A stretch of DNA of 64,000 nt from JADZFO01 sp964512635 (GTDB lineage Bacteria; 4484-113; JAFGCY01): assembly GCA_964512635.1 (NCBI GenBank), contig CAZEJB010000007.1, forward strand, positions 1 to 64,000, read 5' to 3'. Both the position numbers and the translations under genes were made by a program. Shown here piece by piece: positions 16,784-25,922 of the stretch. The stretch's first letter is position 1. Each line of letters starts with the position of its first letter. Below the pieces are notes generated by a model that was given only the letters and a program-made list of their open reading frames with translations, ran no database searches and had not been told where the DNA came from.

Positions 16784-17294
16784 CGGTGAGTCAGTGAGTC
16801 GATGAGTCGATGAGTCGATGAGTCGATGTCGGCTCCGGACTAGAGCTCGTTTGGATCATCCGGTTTCTTACTCAGGTATTCGATCAATCCGTGGATTCTT
16901 GCCGAAAGTAGGCGGATTTGATGCCTCCACTGCTCAATTTGTCCTTTCTCAAAGTAGCCAATCTCTGATCCAAGAATGAGCATTGATTCAACTTCAGCTA
17001 CCGATCCTCTTGCATAGCCCAGGAAAAGACAGAATGCTCGATCACTACGGCGCCCGTAGCCCTCAGATATGTTGTTCATGATCGACAAAGCGGCATTCCT
17101 GATCTGATCCCTAAACCCAAAGTCCTTAGATACCATGCCTTCTCGTGTCTGGAGGTAGATCTCGACCGAAAGGACTTTGGCCATCCGCCAGGCATCTAGT
17201 TCTTCAAAGCTCTTGATTCCTTTGCTCATACACAAAGTTAGCACAACGCCGAATCGTGCTGACATCGACATATCGACTTATCGACATATCGACT
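16784..17294. mobile_element. candidate element: inverted octamer arrays enclosing an S23 gene
   Basis: Left array 16784-16830 (GAGTCGAT units, about five) and right array 17261-17294 (units CGACATAT / CGACTTAT) are inverted relatives of each other. They flank one small gene (16840-17229) with its own -10 box. A similar but gene-less array pair lies at 29732-29889. Movement is inferred only; no transposase or target duplication is seen. Confidence 0.5.
16840..17229 (-). CDS. four-helix bundle protein, S23/IVP family
   Basis: 129 aa from ATG 17229 (MSKGIKSFEELDAW). Family marks are KSFEELDAWRMAKVLSVEIY, then FGFRDQIRNAALSIMNNISEGYGRRSDRAFCLFLGYARGSVAEVESML. S23 proteins were first found in intervening sequences of 23S rRNA genes; stand-alone copies are common in environmental genomes, and related Avd proteins serve diversity-generating retroelements. 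The role here is unknown. Base composition is visibly more AT-rich than its neighbours. A TAACTT box (17235-17240) lies 5 nt before the ATG. The gene sits between inverted octamer arrays. Confidence 0.85.
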   Translation of the reverse strand: MSKGIKSFEELDAWRMAKVLSVEIYLQTREGMVSKDFGFRDQIRNAALSIMNNISEGYGRRSDRAFCLFLGYARGSVAEVESMLILGSEIGYFEKGQIEQWRHQIRLLSARIHGLIEYLSKKPDDPNEL

Positions 17295-17355
17295 GGCGGT
17301 AGGGAGAGGTTGATGGGCCACAGGTTGCCGAACCTGCGCCAGTAGTCGCACCGAG

Positions 17356-17361
17356 TAGAAT
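17356..17361 (+). promoter_or_regulatory. -10 box TAGAAT of ltaE, leaderless type
   Basis: TAGAAT ends 6 nt before the ATG at 17368; no SD. The start site would fall at the A of ATG. Confidence 0.65.
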
Positions 17362-17367
17362 TTACCG

Positions 17368-18498
17368 ATGTTCATCGACCTCCGTTCCGACACCGTAACC
17401 AAGCCCTCCGCTGACATGCGGGCCGCCATGGCCGCCGCCGAAGTCGGCGACGATGTTTACCAGGAAGACCCCACCGTCAAGCGCCTGGAGCAGCGCACAG
17501 CCGAGCTGCTGGGCTGCGAGGCCGCGCTGTATGTCGTGTCGGGGCATCAGGGTAACCAGCTCTGCCTGCGGGCCCACAGCCAGCCCGGCGACGCCCTGAT
17601 ATGCCATACCTACAGCCACGTGCTGCATTACGAGACCGGCACGCCCTGCGCGATCAGCGGACTGCAGCCCCGCGTCATCGACAGCATTGACGGTACCTTT
17701 GAACCTGAGCGGGTCGCCGCGCACCTGCTCCCGCGCAACATCCACCATTCCCGCAGCCGCATTCTGAGCCTCGAGAACACTCATAACCGCTGCGGCGGCG
17801 GTGTCTGGCCCATGGACCGCTTCGAGCGCATCACGGCTTTCGGGCGCGAGCAGGGCCTGGCCCTGCACCTCGACGGCGCGCGGATCTGGAACGCCTGCGA
17901 GGCCTCCGGCACCGAGCCCGCCGACTGGATCCAGCACGTTGACAGCACCTCCGTCTGCTTTTCCAAAGGCCTTGGCGCACCGGTGGGCTCCTGCCTTGCC
18001 GGCTCGAAGGCCTTCGTTGAGGAGTGCCGCTTCTATCGGAAAATGTTTGGCGGCCAGATGCGCCAGTGCGGAATCATCGCCGCCGCGGCGCTCTTCGCCC
18101 TCGAGCACAACCGCCCGCGTCTTGCCGAGGATCACGCCAACGCGAAGCTGCTTGAAGAGCGCCTCAACCAGGTCTCCGGTCTCAGCGTGCTGCCCGTGCA
18201 AAGCAATATCGTGATGGTCGATATCGGCCCGACCGACAGCGAGGGCCTGCCGGCCTATGACACCACCGTGCGGCCCGAGGCCCGTATACACAACGGTCAG
18301 CGCATCCCGACCGGCGCCGAAGTGGCGCGGATGCTGGGCGAGGGCGTCGGCGGCCTGCCGCCGGTGAAGTGCATCGCCATCGCCGCCCAGCGCATCCGCC
18401 TGGTGACCCACCTTGACGTCAGCCGCGAGCAGTGCCTGCAGGCGGCTGAGGCCTTCGAGCAGGTGATGGCGGGGTTCACCGCCGTGGCCGGGGCTTAG
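17368..18498 (+). CDS. ltaE: low-specificity threonine aldolase-type PLP lyase
   Basis: 376 aa fold-type I PLP enzyme. N-terminal FIDLRSDTVTKPSADMRAAM and EVGDDVYQEDPTVKRLE are the threonine-aldolase signature. Further motifs are LENTHNRCGGGVWP, HLDGARIWNA, and SVCFSKGLGAPVGS, with Lys200 expected to form the Schiff base. It splits L-threonine or allo-threonine to glycine and acetaldehyde. The usual family length is about 335-345; the surplus is in a loop near residues 280-310. Other beta-eliminating lyases of this fold cannot be excluded. Confidence 0.88.
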   Translation: MFIDLRSDTVTKPSADMRAAMAAAEVGDDVYQEDPTVKRLEQRTAELLGCEAALYVVSGHQGNQLCLRAHSQPGDALICHTYSHVLHYETGTPCAISGLQPRVIDSIDGTFEPERVAAHLLPRNIHHSRSRILSLENTHNRCGGGVWPMDRFERITAFGREQGLALHLDGARIWNACEASGTEPADWIQHVDSTSVCFSKGLGAPVGSCLAGSKAFVEECRFYRKMFGGQMRQCGIIAAAALFALEHNRPRLAEDHANAKLLEERLNQVSGLSVLPVQSNIVMVDIGPTDSEGLPAYDTTVRPEARIHNGQRIPTGAEVARMLGEGVGGLPPVKCIAIAAQRIRLVTHLDVSREQCLQAAEAFEQVMAGFTAVAGA

Positions 18499-18506
18499 TC
18501 TAAGTG

Positions 18507-18707
18507 GTAGGGCCGCACGGATGTGCGGCCGTCCGGTTTTGGTACCCCGGGAGGGCCTCACCGCCAAAGCCAAAGCCGGGTGGGGACAAGCCTCACCCCT
18601 ACAAGAAACGAAGCCGGGTGGGGACAAGCCCCACCCCTACAAGAAGGGGAAAGGCCGCATTTCTGCGGCCACTACCCGAGCCTTGAGCCTTGAGACTTGC
18701 GCCCTGC
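18507..18707. repeat. cluster of four REP palindromes plus a heptamer array
   Basis: Plus element 18507-18534 (GTAGGGCCGCACGGATGTGC). Minus elements 18575-18602 and 18613-18640 (both reading GTAGGGGTG, variable centre, TTGTCCCC) and 18652-18674 (GTAGTGGCCGCAGAAATGCG). The first stem word also occurs at 29019-29044. Array 18677-18707 (GCCTTGA-type units) then runs to the stop codon of the PKD gene. Confidence 0.8.
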
Positions 18708-18708
18708 G

Positions 18709-21186
18709 CTAATAGCCCCAGACGAACTTCAGCTTGCTAAAGGTTGAGTCGTAATAGCTGATCCCGACGCCGCCGTTGACCTCCGTCATTGAGCTGAAGC
18801 CGCCCACCACGCCCTGGGTGTCGACCGTCTGCGGCGCCTCCCACTGTGTGCCGCTCTTGTTCAGCGCCCGCGAATACTCCAGGTCGAAGCCGGTGTTGTC
18901 AAAGAAGGCGATGGCCGGGTTGCCGTCGATGATCGCCATCGACAGGCTGGCCGGTGAACCGTTGGCTGCCGGCATCTCGCTCGCAGCCGGCCAGCCCATG
19001 CCCTGCGCATCCGACGAGCGGCTGAGCCACTGCTCGCCGCTGCTGTTGTCCTCATAGCCCACCGCAGGATTCCCGTTTGCCTCCAGCAGCCATGTCGGAC
19101 TGTTCAGCGAGCCCACTCCGCCGACAAATACCGGCGCTCCCCAGCTGGTCCCGCCGGGTGTGTTGGCACGCATATACACGACCGCGCCGCCTCCGTCATC
19201 CCAGTAGCTGACTGCCGGGTTGCCGTTTATGACGGCAAGACTAGGGTAAGCACCAACATCTCCACTGTCGTCCAGGACGAAAGATGCATCCCAGGCGCCG
19301 CCAAGACTGTCGCTGGCGCGGACATAGCGCAGCTGCAGATTCTCCAACTGGTGGTAGGCAATGTGCGGCAGGCCGTCTACGACCTGCATGGAGGGGTGCT
19401 GGCCGGTGTCGCCGGCGCTGTCGACCACCAGCGAGGCCGGCCAGCTTACGCCGAAGTTGTCGCTGGAGCGGCAATACATCAGATCGCCGTTGCCGCTGTC
19501 GTGGAAGGCCACCGCCGGGTTGCCGCCGACCAGCTTCATACTCGGCCAGCGACCCGTTGCATCGGACTGCACGCTGTTGACCCGCACCGGCGAGTTCCAG
19601 GCCAGACCTTTGCCGTCAAGGGCGCGGACATAGAACAGGTCGGTGTTGACGGCTTCATAGTAGGCAATTGCGGGCAAACCGCCGACGACTGCCAGGCTGG
19701 ACTCATTGCCAGTGCCGGCGGTAGCCGGGTCAGGGTATACCGGGCTCGTCCAGCCGTGGACAGCCAGAGTGCCGCTGGCGGTGTCAACCGCCCCCGCGCC
19801 GTCGGTGACGCGCAGGCTCAGGTTGTAGACGCCGGGCACGTCAAAGGACACGGTCACCGAATTGCTGAAGCCGCTGTCCTTGTCGAAGGAGCCATTGCCG
19901 TCGGTATCCCACTCGTACTTGACGATGCCGTTGTCGCTGTCGCTGCTCTGGCCGCCGAAGAGATCTACCGCCACCCCCTGCTGGACGCTGCCGGGGCTGA
20001 TCTCGATTTGCGCCAGCGGCGGCGCATTAACGCTGATGCTGACAAAGTTGCTGAGGTCCTGGTTGCCGGCGCTGTCGGTAATACGCACCCGCGCCTTGTA
20101 GGTGCCGGGGGATTCATAGACATGCTGCACGGTCGGCGCCGCGCCTTGCTCTTCATAGACCTGATCGTTGTTGAAGTCCCAGTCATAACGCACGATGTTG
20201 TCGCCGGCATCACCGCTGTCGCTGAGACCGGCATCCAGCAGGACCAGCAGTGGCGCTGTGCCCGTCAGCCCGCCGCCCAGCACCGCGTTCGGCGGGTTGT
20301 TGCCAGCGGCTGTCACGTTGATCTGCACGCTGGCTGAGGAGCGGGCGAAGTACTCATCCGTCACACGAAGCTTGACGTCCTGGATACCGGGGCTGGTGAA
20401 GATATGACTCAGCAGCGGCGCATCGCTGATGCTGTCATAGCCGCCGTCGCCGTCCCAGTCCCAGGCATATTCGATGATCGTTCCATCACTGTCGCTGCTG
20501 GCCGAAGCGTCAAAGCTGACATCCAGTGGCGCGTCTCCACTGAGAACGTCGGCCTCCAGCGCCGCTGTCGGGGCGCTGTTAGCCGGGTTGATCGTGCGGA
20601 CGGACAGCGCGTTTACCGTGGCCGTCTGGCCATCGTCGACCAGGGCCACTACATACAGATTTCCGCCAGGCGAAAGATAGGCCGGGTCATCAGCCAGCAG
20701 GGTCTTGCTGTCGCTGTAAGGCCCAAAGAGCTTCCAGCGCCCCGCGCCATAGTCGGCCAGCGCCAGCCAGATCCGCTTGCCGTCCGGCACATCCAGCAGC
20801 ACATTCACGCTGTCGAGGCTGCTGTCCGGCGCGGGGCTGAAGCCGTACAGCGCCCACTGGTAGCCTCCCGCGGCCTCGCCGTCAAGCAGCAGCGCCGGGC
20901 CATTCTCGCTGGCCGCCGCCGAGCGCTCCAGGCTGGCCTTGCCCTGGATCAGGGTCTCAACCAGCTGCGAGGCCTCATGGTCCCGCGGCAGCTCCGGCAG
21001 TCCCGAGATGAGGTCAGCATCAGGCGCAGTGACCTGGCCGCTTTGGGCCAGCGAGCTCCATTGCTGCAGGTTGATATCCTGCGGCGCTGCGCCGCAGGAC
21101 AGACACAACACAACCAGCGCGCAGAGCGTGCTCAGCAGCATAAGGCTCGAAGCGGTTGCGCGCGGCATCAGGCAAGGCATACACAT
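18709..21186 (-). CDS. exported PKD-repeat and propeller-like surface protein
   Basis: 825 aa, ATG 21186 with AAGGAG upstream. Signal segment (LMLLSTLCALVVLCLSCG) with a possible but weak lipobox. Three PKD domains at about residues 205-470, each with the DASASSDSDGTI..YAWDWDGDG type motif. The rest has about six repeats of about 50 residues (for example VVGGLPAIAYYEA..DLFYVRALD..GLAWNSPVRV), a pattern of BNR-like propeller blades. Probably a cell-surface binding protein; the ligand is unknown. A CATAAT box (21254-21259) may be its -10. Confidence 0.75.
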   Translation of the reverse strand: MCMPCLMPRATASSLMLLSTLCALVVLCLSCGAAPQDINLQQWSSLAQSGQVTAPDADLISGLPELPRDHEASQLVETLIQGKASLERSAAASENGPALLLDGEAAGGYQWALYGFSPAPDSSLDSVNVLLDVPDGKRIWLALADYGAGRWKLFGPYSDSKTLLADDPAYLSPGGNLYVVALVDDGQTATVNALSVRTINPANSAPTAALEADVLSGDAPLDVSFDASASSDSDGTIIEYAWDWDGDGGYDSISDAPLLSHIFTSPGIQDVKLRVTDEYFARSSASVQINVTAAGNNPPNAVLGGGLTGTAPLLVLLDAGLSDSGDAGDNIVRYDWDFNNDQVYEEQGAAPTVQHVYESPGTYKARVRITDSAGNQDLSNFVSISVNAPPLAQIEISPGSVQQGVAVDLFGGQSSDSDNGIVKYEWDTDGNGSFDKDSGFSNSVTVSFDVPGVYNLSLRVTDGAGAVDTASGTLAVHGWTSPVYPDPATAGTGNESSLAVVGGLPAIAYYEAVNTDLFYVRALDGKGLAWNSPVRVNSVQSDATGRWPSMKLVGGNPAVAFHDSGNGDLMYCRSSDNFGVSWPASLVVDSAGDTGQHPSMQVVDGLPHIAYHQLENLQLRYVRASDSLGGAWDASFVLDDSGDVGAYPSLAVINGNPAVSYWDDGGGAVVYMRANTPGGTSWGAPVFVGGVGSLNSPTWLLEANGNPAVGYEDNSSGEQWLSRSSDAQGMGWPAASEMPAANGSPASLSMAIIDGNPAIAFFDNTGFDLEYSRALNKSGTQWEAPQTVDTQGVVGGFSSMTEVNGGVGISYYDSTFSKLKFVWGY

Positions 21187-21400
21187 GCCAGTCTCCTTGG
21201 GTCAGTCTCTGGTAAGCCAGCGGCAATCCACAGCGCACTGCTGTGACCATGGCATTATGTCCAGTCAGGCGCTTCTCATAAATACTCATTGGGTATCATC
21301 AGCCCCCGGTCCTGCACTGATCAGGCATTGGGGCATGTGTTGATGCGCGAGAAAGCAGCGACCCGCGCCGCCAAGCCCGCCAGGAAACGTGGTTTCGATC
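21187..21400. promoter_or_regulatory. promoter region of the PKD gene
   Basis: On the minus strand, CATAAT (21254-21259) is preceded at suitable distance by TTATGA. An SD (AAGGAG) lies before ATG 21186. The remainder up to the methyltransferase stop shows nothing recognisable. Confidence 0.4.
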
Positions 21401-22324
21401 CTAACCGAGCGTTACAACCGTCAGCGCGTGGTCCGCACTCCACTCGGCGGCGTCGTAGTCCCCATGCCACTGCGCCGAGGCGAAGGCCTCGGCGGGCAGG
21501 CTGGCCGCCAGAGCTTCGCTGAGGCGTAGCCGCGTCAGGCACAGCAGCGGCACTTCCCAGACATGCTCGCGCTCGTGCTCGCCCTCGGGAAGGCGCAGCT
21601 GCATCCGCAGGTGGATGCGCTCCGGCGCGGCTGTCTCAACGCCGCCACGGCGCTCGCGGGGCCAGATGTACTGCCGCTCCAGCTCCAGCATTCCGACCTC
21701 GGCGCTCTTGCTGATCGGCGGCAGATACAGGCGGATCTCCTCGCTGGTAATGCTGCCCATCTGCGGGCTGCCCCGCCGCGGCTCGCTGCCGGCCAGCTCC
21801 ACATACTGCGGCTCATCCCCGGGCTCAGGCACAGCTGTTTCAACACGCGCCGCCTCACTTGCCAGGTGGTCGAAGTTCGGCAGGCCGATCATCACCTTTC
21901 CCGCCGGGCGCGTCAGGTCCCAGAGCTGGCTGAGCACGGAGCCCAGTTCATTCAGATCCGCCAGCCGTGCCAGAGCTCCGCCGTCGAGGTTCTCGGCGCT
22001 GAAGGCCAGCGCCAGCGGCGGGCGCAGCAGATCAAAGACTTCCAGCGGATCGCCGTGGATCAGGCGGCCGTTGCCAGCCGGCGCTGGCGACAGATCCGGG
22101 TGGCGGCGCTGGCCGGCCCGCAGCAGTTCGCCATCCAGCTCGGCCCCATGGCAGTCATAGCCATAGCGGCGCAGGGCCGCAACGCGCTCCCCTACCCCGC
22201 AGCCGAGGTCCAGCAGAGTTGCCGGCGCCGGACCGGCCAGCGACTGCGCCCGCTCCAGCAGGGCAATCGAAGGCGGGGCGATGAGGTGGTGAAAGGGCGC
22301 AAACTCGGCGTTATGGCTTGGCAC
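21401..22324 (-). CDS. class I SAM-dependent methyltransferase
   Basis: 307 aa, GTG start. Motif I is LLDLGCGVGERVAALRRYGY with acidic ending strand HGAELDGELL; motif II-like LIHGDPLEVFDLL; motif III-like KVMIGLPNFD. The C-terminal 150 residues form a beta-rich domain of unknown role (LPPISKSAEVGMLELERQYIW). Substrate unknown. TATAAT (22332-22337) ends 7 nt before the GTG with no SD: a clear leaderless GTG start. Confidence 0.8.
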   Translation of the reverse strand: MPSHNAEFAPFHHLIAPPSIALLERAQSLAGPAPATLLDLGCGVGERVAALRRYGYDCHGAELDGELLRAGQRRHPDLSPAPAGNGRLIHGDPLEVFDLLRPPLALAFSAENLDGGALARLADLNELGSVLSQLWDLTRPAGKVMIGLPNFDHLASEAARVETAVPEPGDEPQYVELAGSEPRRGSPQMGSITSEEIRLYLPPISKSAEVGMLELERQYIWPRERRGGVETAAPERIHLRMQLRLPEGEHEREHVWEVPLLCLTRLRLSEALAASLPAEAFASAQWHGDYDAAEWSADHALTVVTLG

Positions 22325-22331
22325 GGGGGGG

Positions 22332-22337
22332 ATTATA
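22332..22337 (-). promoter_or_regulatory. -10 box TATAAT of the methyltransferase gene, leaderless GTG
   Basis: Perfect TATAAT, 7 nt (all C) before the GTG at 22324. There is no purine-rich SD between box and start. Confidence 0.65.
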
Positions 22338-22476
22338 GATGCTAGCTGCTAGAAGCTTGATGCTAGCCAGGAGCGCCGTGGAGACTCCCATGTCCGTTCG
22401 TCAGTCGGGCAGAAGAAGACCGAGATCACTCGCTCGGCGCTCTTAACCAGTATCCAGCCTTCAGCATCTAGCATCT
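22338..22476. repeat. short inverted-array element between divergent genes
   Basis: Left array 22338-22368 (GATGCTAGC-type units) and right array 22455-22476 (CAGCATCTAGCATC) are inverted relatives around about 85 bp without a gene. The element lies between the -10 boxes of the methyltransferase and tatA. Confidence 0.55.
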
Positions 22477-22480
22477 CTCC

Positions 22481-22486
22481 TATAAT
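22481..22486 (+). promoter_or_regulatory. -10 box TATAAT of tatAC
   Basis: Perfect TATAAT ends 8 nt before the TTG start of tatA (22495); the intervening CCCCCTCG has no SD. Confidence 0.6.
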
Positions 22487-22494
22487 CCCCCTCG

Positions 22495-22929
22495 TTGTTT
22501 GGCATCGGCGGCAGTGAACTGGTGGCAATCATCCTGATTGCCCTGCTCGTGCTCGGCCCGGAACGAATCCCGGGCGTGGCGCGTAGTCTGGCGCGGCTTT
22601 ACAAAGAGTTCACCAAGGTCCGCAAGCAGGCCGATTCGGCGGTGCAGGACATCAAGAAGGAGCTTAAGCTCGATGAAGCCCTGCTCGATGACGATGCGGA
22701 CGAGTCCCCACGCATCCGCCCGCCGCAGGGCGAGCGCGCCGAACGCCCGCGCCTGAGCCTGGACCAGGCGGCCATCGTGGAGCAGCTTGAGGCCGAGGAG
22801 CGCGCTGCCGCTGCTGAGGCCGACCCCACCGGCCCGGCGCAGCCGCGTCCCTATACTGCTGACTCGCTGCCCGTCCCGGAGCTCGATGACTACCTCGGCG
22901 CAGCCGGGTCCTCAGAGGAGCGCCGATGA
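22495..22929 (+). CDS. tatA: twin-arginine translocase subunit TatA/TatB
   Basis: 144 aa with a TTG start giving MFGIGGSELVAIILIALLVLGPERIP, the classical TatA/B membrane segment and hinge. An amphipathic helix (GVARSLARLYKEFTKVRKQA) and a long acidic tail follow. The length and the xxLGPERIP hinge are closer to TatB, but only one such gene is here, so it may serve both roles. It overlaps tatC by ATGA. Shortening to any later start would destroy the transmembrane helix, which supports TTG. Confidence 0.92.
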   Translation: MFGIGGSELVAIILIALLVLGPERIPGVARSLARLYKEFTKVRKQADSAVQDIKKELKLDEALLDDDADESPRIRPPQGERAERPRLSLDQAAIVEQLEAEERAAAAEADPTGPAQPRPYTADSLPVPELDDYLGAAGSSEERR

Positions 22930-23720
22930 GCCAGCCCCCTGCCAGCAGCAGCCCTACCCAGCGACAGCGCCGGGATATCTCCGAGCGCGAGATGGGCTTC
23001 TGGGACCACATCGGCGAGCTGCGCAAGCGTTTGTTTATCTCGGTCGCGATCGTAGTTGTCTGCGCAGGGGCCTCGTTTCTGTTCATGGATCAGCTAATGG
23101 CTATCATCACCCGGCCGCTGCTGCTCAGCAAGCCCGGGATGAAGCTGATCACCCTGGCCCCCACTGAGGCCTTCTTCTTTTACATGCGCCTGTGCGTGGT
23201 GGCCGCCATCGTAGTGGCCTCACCGCTGATTCTGCATCAGCTCTGGCTCTTCCTTGCCCCGGCGCTGAAGCCGGCCGAGCGGCGCAAGGCCGGCCCCGTG
23301 GTCCCGGCTGTTCTGCTGCTCTTTGCTTCCGGTGTAGCCTTTGTCTATTACCTGCTCCTGCCACCCAGTCTGCAGCTTTTGATGAGCTTCGGCGATAAAT
23401 ATCTGCAGGCCAACTGGTCCAGCGACTACTACTACAACTTCGTCTTCAGTCTCTGCCTTGCCGGCGGCCTGCTCTTTGAGTTGCCAATCATCATGTGGCT
23501 GCTCGGCTGGCTGGGGATCGTCACCCCGGCCCTGCTCTGGAAGCAGACCGGCACAGCTCTGGTGATCCTGATGATCGCGGCCGCAATCATCACGCCCACC
23601 GGCGACGCATTCACCATGCTGATCTTTACCGCTCCACTGATGCTGCTTTACTTCCTCGGCATCGGGGTCGTGGCGCTAACCCAGCGCGATCCGGGACGCA
23701 CTAAGCAGAAAACTACTTAA
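22926..23720 (+). CDS. tatC: Sec-independent translocase TatC
   Basis: 264 aa, six predicted transmembrane segments. Cytoplasmic N-terminal MGFWDHIGELRKRLF is the TatC signature; later LTPTEAFF-like LAPTEAFFFYMRL, FYYLLLP-like VYYLLLPP, and ITPTGDAFTMLIFTAPLMLLYFLGI. It is the receptor for twin-arginine signal peptides in the inner membrane. Coupled to tatA. A 20-residue Ser/Gln-rich tail precedes the signature. Confidence 0.96.
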   Translation: MSQPPASSSPTQRQRRDISEREMGFWDHIGELRKRLFISVAIVVVCAGASFLFMDQLMAIITRPLLLSKPGMKLITLAPTEAFFFYMRLCVVAAIVVASPLILHQLWLFLAPALKPAERRKAGPVVPAVLLLFASGVAFVYYLLLPPSLQLLMSFGDKYLQANWSSDYYYNFVFSLCLAGGLLFELPIIMWLLGWLGIVTPALLWKQTGTALVILMIAAAIITPTGDAFTMLIFTAPLMLLYFLGIGVVALTQRDPGRTKQKTT

Positions 23721-24004
23721 CACGGGTATAAGAGCTTATCGGAGGGTCTGCCGGAGCGAACCTCTGCCGATAAACGTATTGCAGTTCCACGGAAACTTCC
23801 CGGTTCTGCGCAACAAATCATGCGGCACACGAGTCAGATTTTGCAGGCCGATTCTGCGCAGTCCATCTGTGCAGAGATCGGACGCTGCGGCGGGAGGCCG
23901 CTTCCGGCTGAAATGATGCGAGGACACTACCCAGCGACCACTGGCGCAAATCTGCGCAGCATTCTGCCGCAACAGAACCAATACTTGAGGGACAGGTTTA
24001 GAAT
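23721..24004. other. intergenic region with hairpins between tatC and the sigma gene
   Basis: A long hairpin with outer stem TTATCGG (23736-23742) / CCGATAA (23767-23773) follows tatC and may end the transcript, though no T run follows. A second dyad (CTGCGCAG..CTGTGCAG) lies near 23855-23877. TAGAAT at 23999-24004 is next to the ATG at 24005. No gene or known RNA family recognised. Confidence 0.4.
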
Positions 24005-24952
24005 ATGCCAGCAGTCGCCAGAACACGTATGAGCAGCAAACGTAAGGACAGCGGTTCGGTCGAGCGCTCGCGGGAGTACCTCGACAACGGCATGATCCAG
24101 TACCTGGACCTGCTGAGCGCGGTCAGTCTGCTGACCCCCAAGGAAGAAATCGAGCTTACCTCGATCCTCTGGAACAAGAGCAACGACATCGACGCCCGTG
24201 ATGCCGCCCGGCGCAAACTGATTGAAAGCAACCTGCGCCTGGTGCTGAACATCGCCAAGCAGTACCGCAACATCGGCATACCTTTCCAGGATCTGATCAG
24301 CGAAGGCAACATCGGCCTGATGACGGCGATCGACAAGTTCGATCCGCGCAAGGGCCACCGCCTGAGCACCTATGCCACCTGGTGGATCCGTCAGCGCATC
24401 CTGCGCTACATAATCAGCAACCAGTCCATCATCCGCGTGCCTGAGCACATCATCGACAAGATCAACAAACTGCGCCGCGAGATCCAGAAGTTCCAGCAGG
24501 AAGAGCACCGCGAACCCACTGTGGCCGAACTGGCCGAGCAGACCGGGCTGAGCACCGAAGACATCCTGCGCTTCTCCAGCGCCGTGCCCTTCATCATGAG
24601 CCTCGAGAGCGGCTTTGAGCACTCCGACGGCGACGAACTGGCCGAAGGCGGCCAGAGCATCGCCGACCGCGTCGGCGCCGACAACGAGCTCTTCCTGCGC
24701 ACGGTCGACAAGCTGACCGTCCGCGGCCTGCTGGGCGTGCTGGACGAGAAAGAGCGCTATGTCATCTGCCGCCGCTTCGGCCTCGCAGAAGAAGCCGAAA
24801 GCGAAGGCGGGGGAGTTGCGCACTTCGACGAGGGCGCGACCCTTGAGCAGCTCGCCACCGAGTTCGGCGTCAGCCGCGAGCGTATCCGCCAGGTTGAGCA
24901 CGAAGCTCTGCGCAAGATGCGCCGCGCTTTTACCGGCCGCCGCGTGCTGTAG
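24005..24952 (+). CDS. RNA polymerase sigma-70 factor (RpoD/RpoS group)
   Basis: 315 aa. Region 1.2-like SAVSLLTPKEEIELTSILW, region 2 RKLIESNLRLVLNIAKQYRNIGIPFQDLISEGNIGLMTAIDKFDPRKGHRLSTYATWWIRQ (core binding and -10 recognition), region 3 HIIDKINKLRREIQKFQQE, region 4 with ATLEQLATEFGVSRERIRQVEHEALRKMR (-35 recognition). No region 1.1, so it is a group 2-like or short primary sigma factor. The start is uncertain: ATG 24005 touches a TAGAAT hexamer, while ATG 24029 (MSSKRKDSG) would suit a promoter with that box. Confidence 0.93.
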   Translation: MPAVARTRMSSKRKDSGSVERSREYLDNGMIQYLDLLSAVSLLTPKEEIELTSILWNKSNDIDARDAARRKLIESNLRLVLNIAKQYRNIGIPFQDLISEGNIGLMTAIDKFDPRKGHRLSTYATWWIRQRILRYIISNQSIIRVPEHIIDKINKLRREIQKFQQEEHREPTVAELAEQTGLSTEDILRFSSAVPFIMSLESGFEHSDGDELAEGGQSIADRVGADNELFLRTVDKLTVRGLLGVLDEKERYVICRRFGLAEEAESEGGGVAHFDEGATLEQLATEFGVSRERIRQVEHEALRKMRRAFTGRRVL

Positions 24953-25028
24953 CGATCAGGGTTTACATCTTTTTGGATACTACAGGTCGGGCCAGTCTCC
25001 ATTTCGTTGGCCCGGTCGCAGCATCGCC

Positions 25029-25034
25029 TAGAAT
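25029..25034 (+). promoter_or_regulatory. -10 box TAGAAT, leaderless type
   Basis: TAGAAT ends 6 nt before the ATG at 25041 without an SD. Confidence 0.6.
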
Positions 25035-25040
25035 CAGCCC

Positions 25041-25856
25041 ATGCAGAGCAAGATCAATCGTCTGCTGCTGATTGCTGCTGTGACCCTGCTTGGCTGCGGC
25101 CTGCTTTGGCTTGCCGCCGAGCTTACCCTTGGCCGGGCGAATCGACAGGCAGCCCTCGAAGAAACCCTCGACGCCGACAACAGCGTTGTTCATCCACCGG
25201 CAGTTTCCCGGGAGGCGCAGGCCGCTGTGGCCCGCGAGAGCGCCAAGCCCTTCTATCTGCCCGCCGACTGCAGCTTCCTGCTGCTCAAGCACAAGCTGCG
25301 GGAAAGTGCTCCTTTCTTCCCCTTCGACGGCGTTTACCCCGAGCACTGGCCGGCGGGCTTCAAGCTGCCGGAGGATACCAAACTGCTGCTTGGCAGCAGT
25401 CTGACGCTGGACCAGTACAGCTCCAAAGATAAGGGCTTTAACTGCACGGTGCGCGGTGTCAGCAGGACCGGAGTCGCTGAGCTGCATGAGCAGTTCCAGG
25501 CCGGCCTGAAAGGATTGCAGTGGGACCGCGAGGCCGACAACCTGAACGAAGGGGCGGAAATCCCCGGCACAGTTCCCGAACCGGACACCTGGTTTGTCCG
25601 CTATGCCCAGTGGGCGCCGGCGGCCGAGGCCCAGACCATGAGGACCGGCGGCGCCGTGGATTATTCTGACGAGTTCGTCCCCACCGGCGAGTACTGGGCC
25701 ATGCGCGACAGCTTTAGCATCAGCATCCCGGATTATGGCGACCTCGACGGCTGGACTTACTTCGAGATCCTCTTCCAGCGTTCCTACGACAAGAAATGGA
25801 CCGACCCGCACGTCCAGGACGAGTATCGCCGAAGGCTGGAAGAAGGGGGCCTGTAG
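25041..25856 (+). CDS. membrane-anchored or lipoprotein of unknown function
   Basis: 271 aa. The N-terminus MQSKINRLLLIAAVTLLGCG is a signal/anchor with a possible lipobox (LLGC), but hydrophobic residues continue after the Cys, so a transmembrane anchor is also possible. The soluble part has no recognised domain; it contains FYLPADCSFLLLKHKLRES and a C-terminal YFEILFQRSYDKKW. Lone gene between the sigma factor and the convergent beta-lactamase. Confidence 0.65.
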   Translation: MQSKINRLLLIAAVTLLGCGLLWLAAELTLGRANRQAALEETLDADNSVVHPPAVSREAQAAVARESAKPFYLPADCSFLLLKHKLRESAPFFPFDGVYPEHWPAGFKLPEDTKLLLGSSLTLDQYSSKDKGFNCTVRGVSRTGVAELHEQFQAGLKGLQWDREADNLNEGAEIPGTVPEPDTWFVRYAQWAPAAEAQTMRTGGAVDYSDEFVPTGEYWAMRDSFSISIPDYGDLDGWTYFEILFQRSYDKKWTDPHVQDEYRRRLEEGGL

Positions 25857-25922
25857 CTACATCTGCCGCAGCAATGCGCCTGGGGCCAGACTGCGCAAAC
25901 ATCTGAAAATCCAGTTGCTCAT